Translations under genes and position numbers: made by a program
From: Brachybacterium aquaticum
Lineage (GTDB): Bacteria > Actinomycetota > Actinomycetes > Actinomycetales > Dermabacteraceae
Assembly: GCF_014204755.1 (NCBI RefSeq)
Contig: NZ_JACHLZ010000001.1
Location: 3,162,001-3,226,000, forward strand
DNA length: 64,000 nt
Direction of reading: 5' to 3'
The notes under the pieces: generated by a model
What the model was told of the DNA's origin: nothing
Seen by the model: only the letters and a program-made list of their open reading frames with translations
Databases searched by the model: none
In this document: positions 37,639-45,549 of the stretch, one piece after another
Layout of the letters: the number at the start of each line of letters is the position of its first letter
Numbering within the stretch: the first letter of the stretch is position 1

Positions 37639-38419
37639 CTGCAATGACGACGAGATCGTCGTGGTGCTGCTCGATGTACTCGGCACGATCATCAGCGACG
37701 ATCTCTGCTTGAGCTTCCGTAAGAGGCGTAAGACAGTCAGCGAAGATCCGTCCGCCTCGGAGGTTCTCTTCCTCGGTCATAGCCGCCTCGCCTCCGTGCT
37801 GATCAGGCCACCAATACAGGAACTCGTAGATCGTCACCGAAGTCCCTGCATCAGTCTGTCCACCGGGAAACCCTGTCTCCTTGAACAGGCATGTCTCGAA
37901 TTCTGCAAACTCCGACGGCAAACGCGACGGATCGGCCGTCAACTCCACTTTCGAAGTCCATTCCGAGTGAAGAGAATCGAAAAACGAGACCGCTTGGTTC
38001 TGCTGGCCCCGCGTCGCATCGAAATAGCACTGGAGTGTTGCGTCGTTCGCCGAAAGTTCGGCGTCAGGAATCCCGTTCAATGTACCTGCGGGCCTCACTC
38101 CGCCGTTCCGGTATCGATCCGGATCAGGGAAGGCGAACTCGTTCATTTCCTCATGGTATGCGACGTAGTCGCTTGCTCTGGCGACCGCATCTGCGCGCCC
38201 CGCATCTTCTAAGCAGTCTTCGATGTCGGGCATGAGTGTCGCCCTGAGCTGATTGCGGAGCCAGACCGGATCTTTGTAGGCGCCTTCGCCCGGCGAGGTG
38301 ACGACCGCATTAACTATACGTGCGTCCAGCTCCCTGTTTCCGGGATCAGGGCTTCCACACGCTGACAGTGTGAGCGCTGTAAGAACCACCGCAGGCCAGA
38401 CCGAATTCCGCCACTGCAT
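37622..38419 (-). CDS. lipoprotein of unknown function in the island operon
   Basis: 265 residues from ATG 38419, preceded by GGAGG at 10 bases. Signal peptide MQWRNSVWPAVVLTALTLSAC with lipobox LSAC, so membrane-anchored outside the cell. The mature part has four Cys (in DIEDCLEDAG, LQCYFDATRG, FETCLFKET, FADCLTPLT) that could form two disulfides. No family recognised. It lies between the small secreted protein gene and the transporter genes and overlaps the latter; an immunity or substrate-binding role is possible but unproven. Codon use is clearly less GC-biased than the backbone. Confidence 0.75.
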   Translation of the reverse strand: MQWRNSVWPAVVLTALTLSACGSPDPGNRELDARIVNAVVTSPGEGAYKDPVWLRNQLRATLMPDIEDCLEDAGRADAVARASDYVAYHEEMNEFAFPDPDRYRNGGVRPAGTLNGIPDAELSANDATLQCYFDATRGQQNQAVSFFDSLHSEWTSKVELTADPSRLPSEFAEFETCLFKETGFPGGQTDAGTSVTIYEFLYWWPDQHGGEAAMTEEENLRGGRIFADCLTPLTEAQAEIVADDRAEYIEQHHDDLVVIADAIQG

Positions 38420-38469
38420 GCTTCGAACCTCCGACGGTGCGATCGAACGCGATTGCCGTATGAAAGCAT

Positions 38470-38867
38470 TCACACACGAAGGTCAAACCGCGTATTGACG
38501 TCCGAGTTGATGCGGAACTTCGATCCGGAGGCAAGATTCTTGATGGCTACCCATTGGCTTTGAGAAAATCCCCAAGTGTGCTTCTTGGAGCCCATGATCG
38601 AGTTGTGCCAAACGCCGTTCGATTGATACTGTCCCCAGCTAGTCACATACGGTGTGAGTGCGGGGAAATAAACGCGATTTACGTTGACGTCAAGGCAATC
38701 GCTACCAACGGCTTCGTTCGGGCTTCACGCGTATCGACACTATTCATCGAAACGCAATTTGCTGCAGAGCTGGGCGTAGCGTTGGTGGCCTGGACTACAC
38801 CGATGAGCCCAAAGGTGATCAGCCCGATCGCCAGGAGTCGCGGGATCCGGTCTTTGACCGTGAACAT
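38470..38867 (-). pseudogene. small secreted protein, first gene of the island operon, apparent frameshift
   Basis: From ATG 38867 (preceded by AGGGGG) the frame encodes a signal peptide (MFTVKDRIPRLLAIGLITFG) with likely cleavage after ATNA or SSAA, then stops early at 38679. A second frame starting within the same stretch continues with protein-like sequence (DCLDVNVNRVYFPALTPY, SNGVWHNSIMGSKKHTWGF, FRINSDVNTRFDLRV) to a TGA at 38470-38472. Adding one base in the GGG at 38720-38722 (CCC on the coding strand) joins them into about 132 residues. Aromatic-, Asn- and Ser-rich mature part with two Cys. No family recognised. Position ahead of a dedicated export-type operon suggests a secreted peptide or bacteriocin-like factor. 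Confidence 0.6.
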
Positions 38868-39236
38868 GGGTCCCCCTAGGTTGATGTGGTAAAAGTCGCC
38901 TCCAAGGCTTTTCCCTCCGAAGGCTACAGCGGCGCAGTGTGGGTCCTGCCCGTTCACAGGAACCGTTACAGTTTAGTTATCTGGATCTTCAGAGCTGAGT
39001 GTGGGCGCGCCGGTGGCGCGGGATGGCTGGGGATAGGCGTCGAGGTCCTCGATGATGAGTGGACTCTAACCTCGATCTTTCACGGGGTAGGCCGGTCAGC
39101 TCGGTCGGCGTCGTCGCCGATGTTCGCAGCTGATTCTGGCATCGGGGTGTGACGGTCCGCCGCGTGTCGGTCGCGGTGGTCGGGCGTCCAGTGCCTGTGG
39201 TCCTCGGGGAGTGCTGTCAGCGGCGAGATCATGTGG
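38868..39236. other. 369-base gap between island operon and IS1380 remnant
   Basis: No gene seen. It should contain the promoter of the leftward operon; an AT-rich stretch near 38966-38985 (GTTACAGTTTAGTTATC) is the best candidate. Near 39064-39088 the sequence CTCTAACCTCGATC followed by TTTCACGGGG may be the outer end of the IS1380-type element, judged only by its position. Confidence 0.4.
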
Positions 39237-39737
39237 CTATCCAGCGGGGGCGGGGAGTTGGACGTGGCGGGCGTGGCCTGCCAGGACGATCTCGGCCCAG
39301 CGCGAACGGTCCGAGACGTGGAGGACCTGCTGACGGGCATGCCGTGCGATGCTCGCGGGGATCTGGAACAGGCGGTGGCGCACGCGCTTTGGCTCCCACC
39401 GCCGGGCGGGCTGGTCGGTGTAGCCGAGCAGCCCCATCCAGGCAGTGATCTCGCTGGCCAGGCCCACGATCTGGCACCAGATCCGGTTCTGCGCGAACGA
39501 TGTCAGAGGCAGGTTCCGCAGGCCCATGTCCTTCGCAGCCCGAATCCGGCCCTCGCAGCGAGCACGCCGACGGTGACGGACTTCGAGGTCCGCCAGCTGA
39601 CCCTGCGTCGTGTTGGTCGCAAACGCGGTCAAACGGTATCCCTCGACGTCGTCGAACCGCAGCTGCGCCCCGGGATGAGGACGCTCGCGACGGACGATGA
39701 CACGCATCCCCGCAGGCCACTCCTCGTCAAGGTCGGG
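39237..39737 (-). pseudogene. IS1380-family transposase, C-terminal remnant
   Basis: About 166 codons of a DDE transposase: MRVIVRRERPHPGAQLRF, ADLEVRHRRRARCEGRI, AKDMGLRNLP, FAQNRIWCQIVGLASEITAW and ARRWEPKRVRHRL are the C-terminal blocks of IS1380-type transposases. The reading frame opens with a TGA (39738-39740) exactly where the IS256-type element begins, so the N-terminal two thirds are missing and are not found on the far side of that element. Confidence 0.8.
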
Positions 39738-39740
39738 TCA

Positions 39741-39762
39741 AGTCCCGGGAAGTGGTGTAGCG
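39741..39762 (+). repeat. left terminal inverted repeat of the IS256-type element
   Basis: AGTCCCGGGAAGTGGTGTAG plus CG. Its reverse complement begins CGCTACACCACT and ends CGGGACT, like the right end. Confidence 0.8.
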
Positions 39763-39786
39763 GTCGGATCCTTCGGTGTGGGTGGT

Positions 39787-40974
39787 TCAGGCGGTCAGGG
39801 CGGGGGTCGTGTGGTCTGGGGTAGTCACCTCCTGGACGGTGGTCTCGGTGGCGATGAGGTGGAGCTGGGAGCGGCGGAGGACGTCGAGGCCGAGGTAGCG
39901 ACGACCCTCGAGCCATTCATCGGTCTGCTCGGCCAGGACCGCGCCGACGAGGCGGATGATCGCGTCGCGATGGGGGAAGATCGAGACGGCGTCGGTGCGT
40001 CGTCGGATCTCGCGGTTGAGGCGCTCCTAGGGGTTGTTCGACCAGATCTGTCGCCAGATCTCCTTGGGAAACGCGGTGAACGCCAGCAGGTCCTCCCGTA
40101 CGGCGGCGAGGTGGTCGGCGACCTCGGGCAGACGCTCGCTGGTCTGTTCCAGCAGCCGGTCGAACTGATCGTTCACGGACGCCGCGTCGGGCTGGTCGAA
40201 GACCGCGTGCAGACCGGCCTTCACCGCGGGCCAGGCCGCCTTGGGGCAGACGCTCATCAGGTTCGCCGCGTAGTGGGTGCGGCATCGCTGCCAGGCGGTG
40301 CCGGGCAGGTTCGCCGCGATTGCCTCGACCAGTCCCCGGTGGGCGTCAGAGGTCACCAGGCGCACCCCGGTCAGGCCGCGAGCGACGAGGTCGGCGAAGA
40401 ACGTGTTCCACGCTGCGGCGGTCTCGCTGGTCGCAACCTGCATACCGAGCACCTCGCGGTGCCCGTCGTTGTTCACCCCGGTTGCGACCAGCACGACAGC
40501 ATTGATCACGCGCCCGCCCTCGCGGACCTTCATCGTCAGAGCGTCCGCGGCGACGAACGTGAAGGGACCGGCCTCGCCGAGCGGGCGGTGGCGGAAGGTC
40601 TTGACCTGTTCGTCGAGCTCGCCAGCCATGCGGGAGACCTGGGAGCGGGAGAGCCCGTCGATGCCGAGGGTCTTGACGAGCTTATCCATGCGGCGGGTCG
40701 AGACGCCGGCGAGATAGCAGTCCGCGACCACGGTGATCAGCGCGGCCTCGGCTCGCTTTCGTCGTTCGAGCAGCCAGTGGGGGAAGTAGCTGCCCGTGCG
40801 GAGCTTGGGCACGGCCACGTCGATCGTGCCGACGCGGGTGTCGAGCTCGCGGTGGCGGTAGCCGTTGCGCTGGGCGGTCCGGGACTGGCTGGCCTGGCCG
40901 TACTCGGCGCCGGCGACGAGGTCGGCGTCCGCGGAAAGCAGCACGTTGATGGTGTTCTGAAGCAGGTCACGCAT
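39787..40974 (-). pseudogene. IS256-family mutator transposase, internal amber
   Basis: Mutator-type DDE transposase. The frame from ATG 40974 reads MRDLLQNTINVLLSADADLV, AQRNGYRHRELDTRVG, FVAADALTMKVREGGR (first catalytic Asp region), LVTSDAHRGLVEAI and WQRCRTHYAANLM. At 40027-40029 the codon is TAG, after WRQIWSNNP; the frame then resumes with [18 protein letters not shown] and [10 protein letters not shown] to TGA 39787-39789. Homologues have NNPQERLN or similar, so CAG to TAG is likely. The usual N-terminus (APHIVDPHGLLSHALSEASP) is also present upstream of 40974 but begins with ATC instead of ATG. Probably dead. Confidence 0.88.
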
Positions 40975-41141
40975 CAGATCCGGTGATGCTTCGGACAGAG
41001 CGTGGCTGAGCAGGCCATGAGGGTCGACAATATGAGGAGCGGTCGTCGTGATGACTCCGTTCGAGAGAGCTTTGGTAGGTGAACTCGAAGGATCACACGG
41101 TGACCGCGTTCACGTCCGGGACGTTCACGACGAGGCCACCG

Positions 41142-41163
41142 CGCTACACCACTATGCGGGACT
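41142..41163 (+). repeat. right terminal inverted repeat of the IS256-type element
   Basis: CGCTACACCACTATGCGGGA plus CT; 19 of 22 positions match the left end in inverted orientation. Confidence 0.8.
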
Positions 41164-41271
41164 CAACTGCCAGTAACCGTGAACTGGCACTTCCCAGTCG
41201 CTCCCCAGGTAACGTGGATCACGCGGTCGGAGAAGCCCGCGCCGCTCAGCCAACCAGCCGGAGGATCACCG

Positions 41272-41958
41272 ATGATCACGAAGCCCCGCCGCCTCTTCGC
41301 AGCTCTCGCCGTCGCCACACTGTCGGCGGTATCGCTTGCCGCCCCCGCCAACGCCGAGGGGGGAACAAGCGCGCTCACCGCAGAGGAGCGAGCCGAGATC
41401 GAGCAGAACATGGACTCGCTTGGTATCGCCGATGCCACACAGCAACAGCTTGTCCAGAAGCTCGAGCGAGGCGAATTGCTCGACTCCTTCAATGTCGCTG
41501 CAGAGCCGATCGACACCATCCCCGTCGACCAGCCAGGCTTCGAAAGCACCATCTACGTCTATGAGGATGGATCTCGCACCAAATCTGACCTCGAGACAGG
41601 GGCCGAATCAGTAGACGGCATTACTACCAGGGGAATCACTGGCTGCACCACTAGCACGTTCAGTGGAGGCTCCAGTATGAGCGACTGCAAGGTGAAGGTC
41701 AGCACTATTCTCTACGTGGGACAGTTCAACGCGAACTATACTCTCGTCAACGGCGGCAACAGCTACATTTCCAAGGCTTACAACTGGGGCTGCGCCGGGT
41801 TCGGTTGTAACATCGAGAAGACCGGCATCGTCAAGAAGACGGCGGACCTGAACGGGCCGGCCAAGGCAGAGATGCGCGTTCAGGTGGGCGGACTTGGTGC
41901 CACCACGACCGGATATATTCAGCTATTCGTTAGGGGGTCCAGCGCATGGACAAACTGA
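41272..41958 (+). CDS. secreted protein of unknown function next to the IS
   Basis: 228 residues from ATG 41272, chosen because GGAGG lies at 41260-41264 and a clean signal peptide follows (ITKPRRLFAALAVATLSAVS, cleavage after ANA). The mature protein starts AEGGTSALTAEERAEIEQNM, has an amphipathic N-terminal helix region, then a region rich in Gly, Ser, Thr, Asn and Tyr with four Cys (GITGCTTSTFSG, MSDCKVKV, NWGCAGFGCNIEK). No catalytic motif. General resemblance to uncharacterised actinobacterial exported proteins only. It overlaps the following one-TM gene by 13 bases, so the two act together. Confidence 0.78.
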   Translation: MITKPRRLFAALAVATLSAVSLAAPANAEGGTSALTAEERAEIEQNMDSLGIADATQQQLVQKLERGELLDSFNVAAEPIDTIPVDQPGFESTIYVYEDGSRTKSDLETGAESVDGITTRGITGCTTSTFSGGSSMSDCKVKVSTILYVGQFNANYTLVNGGNSYISKAYNWGCAGFGCNIEKTGIVKKTADLNGPAKAEMRVQVGGLGATTTGYIQLFVRGSSAWTN

Positions 41959-42146
41959 TTGCCGAAGCTCCCCGGCTGTTCACCCCGGGGGTTGCAGAAA
42001 CACTTCCGATCATCGCGACGATTGTAATCGTGACTGCACTGGTTGGAGTGGCGGTTTTTATGATCGTGCGGCACCTCTTGCGGAAGGGTAGTTCCAAGCA
42101 GGTAAGGAATCCCGCCCCGCGCCCGGAGTCGTTCAGCAACCACTGA
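41946..42146 (+). CDS. small one-TM membrane protein coupled to the secreted protein
   Basis: 66 residues: a short N-terminus, one strong TM segment (TLPIIATIVIVTALVGVAVFMIV, about residues 19-41) and a basic tail (RHLLRKGSSKQVRNPAPRPE). ATG 41946 lies inside the end of the secreted-protein gene, so translation is coupled. Immunity protein, membrane tether or phage-like small protein are all possible; nothing in the sequence decides. Confidence 0.65.
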   Translation: MDKLIAEAPRLFTPGVAETLPIIATIVIVTALVGVAVFMIVRHLLRKGSSKQVRNPAPRPESFSNH

Positions 42147-42331
42147 GTGCCACTATTCGGCTGACGGCCTGGAGGTCTACTCCTGGTCGTCGGCCGAAGT
42201 GGGACTGGTGCACGGTTGGGTGACAGCTGGGGTTAGGTGTAGTTGGTCATGACGTTGTCGACGCCGGCGTGGAGGCGTGAGGCCGGGGGCACGGGGCCGG
42301 CAGGCCGCGGCATGCGGGCGGGTACGCCTGC

Positions 42332-43009
42332 TCAGCAGCACCCACCGCCCTCCTTCCCGCTGTCTTCCTGCACGAGCGCGGAGACCGGCTGCGCGCACGC
42401 CTCCCCGCGCCAGGCCTCCACTCCCTCGCGCACGGCGAAGACGGCGATGATCAGGGCGGCGACCGGATCTGCCCAGGACCAGCCCAGCAGGCTGTTGGCC
42501 ACCAGCCCCATCAGCACCGCGGCGGAGAGGTACGCGCAGATCAGCGTCTGCTTCGAGTCGGCGACCGCGCTCGCGGAGCCGAGCTCGCGGCCGGTGCGCC
42601 GCTCGAACAGGGAGAAGGCGGGCATCAGCACCACGCTCACGGCCGCCAGGGTGATGCCCACGGAAGAATGCTCCGCCGCGCCGGTGCCGAGCAGGGAGCG
42701 CAGCGCATCGATCGTGACGACGAGGGCGAGGGCGAAGAAGGCCACGGCGATCACCGGCAGGGCGATCCGCTCGCGCCGCTGCGGGTCGGGCCCGGCGAAC
42801 TGCCAGGCCACCGCCGCGGCGGAGAGCACCTCCACGATCGAGTCCAGACCGAAGCCGATCAGCGCGGAGGAGGACGCCGCACGCCCTGCGGCCAGCGCGA
42901 TCACTGCTTCGATGACGTTGTAGGTGATGGTCGCGGCGACCACCCAGCGGATCCGGCGCTGTAGGATGCGCCGACGGGCAGGCGTGAGTGCGGTGTGCGA
43001 CGTGCTCAT
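42332..43009 (-). CDS. CDF-like cation transporter, ArsR-linked
   Basis: 225 residues with about six TM segments. ALIGFGLDSIVEVLSAAAVAWQF carries the D-x-x-x-E type metal-site spacing of cation diffusion facilitators, and ASAVADSKQTLICAYLSAAVL matches the CDF AxxxDxxxD-type region in TM5. It ends in EGGGCC, a possible extra metal ligand. It lacks the long C-terminal cytoplasmic domain of classic CDFs. Its start overlaps the ArsR stop by 4 bases, so it is probably an efflux system induced by a thiophilic or divalent metal. Confidence 0.8.
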   Translation of the reverse strand: MSTSHTALTPARRRILQRRIRWVVAATITYNVIEAVIALAAGRAASSSALIGFGLDSIVEVLSAAAVAWQFAGPDPQRRERIALPVIAVAFFALALVVTIDALRSLLGTGAAEHSSVGITLAAVSVVLMPAFSLFERRTGRELGSASAVADSKQTLICAYLSAAVLMGLVANSLLGWSWADPVAALIIAVFAVREGVEAWRGEACAQPVSALVQEDSGKEGGGCC

Positions 43010-43341
43010 GCGCAGCGGCACTCCGCGCCGGTGCAGCAGTCGGGGTCGACCACGAGCGCGAGCTCCACGAGGCCCGAGAGGGCGTCGGCCACCTGCGGGT
43101 CGGCGAGCCGGTACCAGGTGTGTCGCCCCTCCCGCACTCCCTCGACCAGCCCGCAGCCGCGCAGGCAGGCGAGATGGTTCGACATCGTCTGCCGGGAGAC
43201 GCCGAGGGCGTCGGCGAGATCCGAGGGGAGCCCGGGGGCCTCCCGCAGCGCGAGCAGGGCGCGCGCCCGCGTCGCATCGGAGAGCGCGTGGCCCAGCCGG
43301 GCCAGCGACGCGGTATGGCTCAGGGTGACGGTCTCATGCAT
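43006..43341 (-). CDS. ArsR/SmtB-family metal-responsive repressor (CmtR-like)
   Basis: 111 residues. A winged HTH (LALREAPGLPSDLADALGVSRQTMSNHLACLRGCGLVEGVREGRHTWYRL) and a C-terminal Cys cluster DPDCCTGAECRCA. The HTH Cys in HLACLRGCG plus C-terminal cysteines resemble the CmtR-type Cd/Pb sites. First gene of a two-gene operon with the CDF-like transporter. Confidence 0.88.
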   Translation of the reverse strand: MHETVTLSHTASLARLGHALSDATRARALLALREAPGLPSDLADALGVSRQTMSNHLACLRGCGLVEGVREGRHTWYRLADPQVADALSGLVELALVVDPDCCTGAECRCA

Positions 43342-43392
43342 GCCTCGATAGTTCAGCGGGCGATGTACTGTCTGGCGGTGGGGTCCGCCCGC

Positions 43393-44055
43393 TCAGCGCG
43401 TGACGTCGAGCTTCCCCACCCAGGAGATCGGGGCGACGCGCCCCTCCTCGAGCTGGTACTGGCAGCCGACGATCCCGAGCTCACCCGCGGCGACCGCGTC
43501 GGAGATGACGGTGGACTGGCGCATGAGCGCGTTGACGGTCTCGGCGAGGTGGCGGCGGCCCACGGCGTCGGCCTCGATGAGGTCCGTGTCGACGTACGGG
43601 CTGACCTGCTGGGTCGCGAACCACTCCTGCTGCACGGCGGGGCGGATCTCCTCCAGCTCCTTGCGGATCGCCGGCGTGACGGGGCTCGGATCGGCGGTGG
43701 TCTGGTCGATCGCGGCCTTCACCGCACCGCAGGAGCCGTGGGCGAGCACCACGATCACGGACACGCCCAGCGCCGAGACCGCGAACTCCATCGTCGCGAC
43801 CGTGTTCTCGTTGGCGATCTGGCCGATGTTGCGCACCACGAAGAGATCCCCCAGGCCGCAGTCGAAGAGGATCTCCGCCGCGACGCGCGAATCGGAGCAC
43901 CCCAGGAACGCCGCGTTCGGCGCCTGGAAGGTGCTCAGCTCGCTGCGCCGGGCCGCGCTCTGCTGGGGGTGGTTCAGCGTCCCCGCCATGAATCGCTCGT
44001 TCCCCTCGGCGAGGGCATCCCAGGCCTGCTGGGGGGTGACGCGGGGGTTGCTCAT
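43393..44055 (-). CDS. beta-class carbonic anhydrase
   Basis: 220 residues; CO2 + H2O to bicarbonate. Zinc ligands are in FLGCSDSRVAAEI (Cys, with the Asp-Arg dyad) and VLAHGSCGAV (His and Cys). The N-terminal EGNERFMAGTLNHPQQS and VVRNIGQIANEN blocks are typical. ATG 44055 was chosen; the longer frame upstream is Arg/Pro-rich. Confidence 0.93.
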   Translation of the reverse strand: MSNPRVTPQQAWDALAEGNERFMAGTLNHPQQSAARRSELSTFQAPNAAFLGCSDSRVAAEILFDCGLGDLFVVRNIGQIANENTVATMEFAVSALGVSVIVVLAHGSCGAVKAAIDQTTADPSPVTPAIRKELEEIRPAVQQEWFATQQVSPYVDTDLIEADAVGRRHLAETVNALMRQSTVISDAVAAGELGIVGCQYQLEEGRVAPISWVGKLDVTR

Positions 44056-44231
44056 GAGGGGATCCAATCGTGCGGGGACCGCCGAGCGGGACCGCTCGGC
44101 GCGGGGACGCGGCCTCGTGGGGTCACGTCCCGCCGCAGGATACTCCTGGGTCCGGTGCGGGGAGGCGGCGTCCGCGACAGTCCGGCGAGGGCTGCGCTGA
44201 CCTGTACATTCGTGATCCGAGCGTGGGTGGT

Positions 44232-45191
44232 TCACGTCTCCTGGAGCGCAGGGAGGGTGTCGTCCGCGGAGGGATAGCTCGGCTGGGCGCCCTCGCCGGT
44301 CGCCGCGTACGCGCCGACGCGCGAGGCGAGTCGGGCCGCCGTGGCGAGGTCGTCGCCGCGCGCGAGGCCCAGGGCGAGCGCGCCGATGAAGGCGTCGCCT
44401 GCGCCGGTGGTGTCGACCGCGTCGACGGGTGCGGGCGGGATGGGTTGAATGCCGTCCGCGTCCGCGACCCGGGCGCCGTCCGCGCCGAGGGTGAGGACCA
44501 CGGAGGCGATCGCCTGCGCCTGCAGGGCGCGGACCACCGCATCCGGATCCGTCGGCGCGGGCGTGTCAGGAGCGTCGGGGGCCTCGCCGGCGAGCTGGGC
44601 GAGGACGAGCCCGGCCTCGTGCTGGTTCACGACCAGCGGGTCCGACGCACGCAGCACCGCCGGATCCAGCTCCATCACAGGTGCCGGATTGTGCAGGAAA
44701 CGTCCCGTGACCAGGGCGGGCAGCGCCTCGATGCCGTCCCGCGGGATCTCGCCCTGGCACACCACGATGCGCGCCGCGGCGATCGCCTCGCGCGCCGCGC
44801 GCACCCGCCCGGCATCCATTGCGTCGTTCGCGCCCGCGATGACGACGATGGAGTTCTCGCCGTCCTCCGCGACCGTGACGATCGCGAGGCCCGTCGGCCC
44901 CTCGATCTCGGCGAGATGGGTGAGGTCCACCCCGGCCTCGCGCAGCGCGGACAGCGCCACCTCGGCCTGCGCATCGGTCCCGACGGCGCCCACCATCGTG
45001 ACGCGCGCGCCGAGCCGCGCGGCCGCGACGGCCTGGTTCGCGCCCTTCCCGCCGGGCAGCATCTGCCCGCCCGTGCCGTGGAGGGTCTCCCCGGGCGCGG
45101 GATGGCGCTGCACCTGCGCGAGGAGGTCGACGTTCACGGAGCCGACGACGACGATCGAGCCGTCGGCCGGAGGCGGGGTCGAGGCGTTCAT
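44232..45191 (-). CDS. rbsK: ribokinase
   Basis: 319-residue PfkB-family sugar kinase, ATP-dependent phosphorylation of ribose. The first signature is GGQMLPGGKGANQAVAAARLG; the second, with the catalytic Asp, is DAVDTTGAGDAFIGALALGLARG. SVNVDLLAQVQRHPAPGETL at the start suits ribokinases over other PfkB members. No ribose transporter or nucleosidase is adjacent, so nucleoside salvage or free ribose are both possible. Confidence 0.88.
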   Translation of the reverse strand: MNASTPPPADGSIVVVGSVNVDLLAQVQRHPAPGETLHGTGGQMLPGGKGANQAVAAARLGARVTMVGAVGTDAQAEVALSALREAGVDLTHLAEIEGPTGLAIVTVAEDGENSIVVIAGANDAMDAGRVRAAREAIAAARIVVCQGEIPRDGIEALPALVTGRFLHNPAPVMELDPAVLRASDPLVVNQHEAGLVLAQLAGEAPDAPDTPAPTDPDAVVRALQAQAIASVVLTLGADGARVADADGIQPIPPAPVDAVDTTGAGDAFIGALALGLARGDDLATAARLASRVGAYAATGEGAQPSYPSADDTLPALQET

Positions 45192-45207
45192 ACGGCGAAG
45201 CCTACGG

Positions 45208-45447
45208 TCAGGCGGCGTGGTCCACGCAGGTCCGCGCCGTGGGCCGCACCTCGAGCCGGGCGCGCGGGATCTCCCGGCCGCACACCTCGCAGCGGCCGTA
45301 GGTCCCCTCCTCGAGCCGCTGCTCCGCGGCGTCGAGATCGACGAGATGCTGCTCGGCGCTCGCCAGAAGCGCCTCGGTACGGGAGCGGTCCACCGCGGTG
45401 GTCTGCCCCTCGGGGTCGTGCTCGTCGTCCGTGGAGGTCAGCTCCAT
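45208..45447 (-). CDS. DksA/TraR-type zinc-finger protein, true start unclear
   Basis: 79 residues from ATG 45447: ELTSTDDEHDPEGQTTAVDR, a helical segment, then GTYGRCEVCGREIPRARLEVRP and TCVDHA, the zinc-finger of DksA/TraR proteins (the fourth ligand position is His or lacks Cys: CEVC...TCVDH). Family-like sequence (DDLRALLEAERSRTRERIAALRRDHAAILDG) continues about 35 codons upstream in the same frame, up to the TGA that ends the VOC gene, but contains no ATG, GTG or TTG. Either an unusual start is used or the start has been lost. Confidence 0.7.
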   Translation of the reverse strand: MELTSTDDEHDPEGQTTAVDRSRTEALLASAEQHLVDLDAAEQRLEEGTYGRCEVCGREIPRARLEVRPTARTCVDHAA

Positions 45448-45549
45448 CCCGTCGAGGATCGCGGCGTGGTCGCGTCGCAGCGCGGCGATCCTCTCCCGGG
45501 TGCGGGAGCGCTCCGCCTCGAGCAGGGCGCGGAGGTCGTCGGCGACGTC

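Larger units (their letters stand above)
39741..41163. mobile_element. IS256-family insertion sequence (decayed)
   Basis: 1423-base element bounded by imperfect 22-base inverted repeats (19 of 22 matching) and carrying one transposase on the minus strand. Size and layout fit IS256. No target-site duplication is seen: the bases outside the left end (GGTCGGGTCA) and right end (CAACTGCCAG) differ. It abuts the broken end of an IS1380-type transposase on the left and unrelated island DNA on the right, so a deletion or recombination followed insertion. Confidence 0.82.

Noticed and set aside
38470-38867. Assignment of the small secreted peptide to the lactococcin-972 bacteriocin family
   Set aside because: There is superficial similarity (Trp/Gly/His/Lys-containing mature part, MacB-type neighbours) but no convincing conserved pattern could be aligned by eye.
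148-40029. Genome-wide recoding of TAG as a sense codon
   Set aside because: The three internal ambers replace different residues, TAG also ends intact genes (for example the MFS gene at 23731), and other lesions of a non-codon type occur in the same genes.
39741-41163. Eight-base target-site duplication of the IS256-type element
   Set aside because: Flanking bases on the two sides do not match for any reasonable choice of ends.
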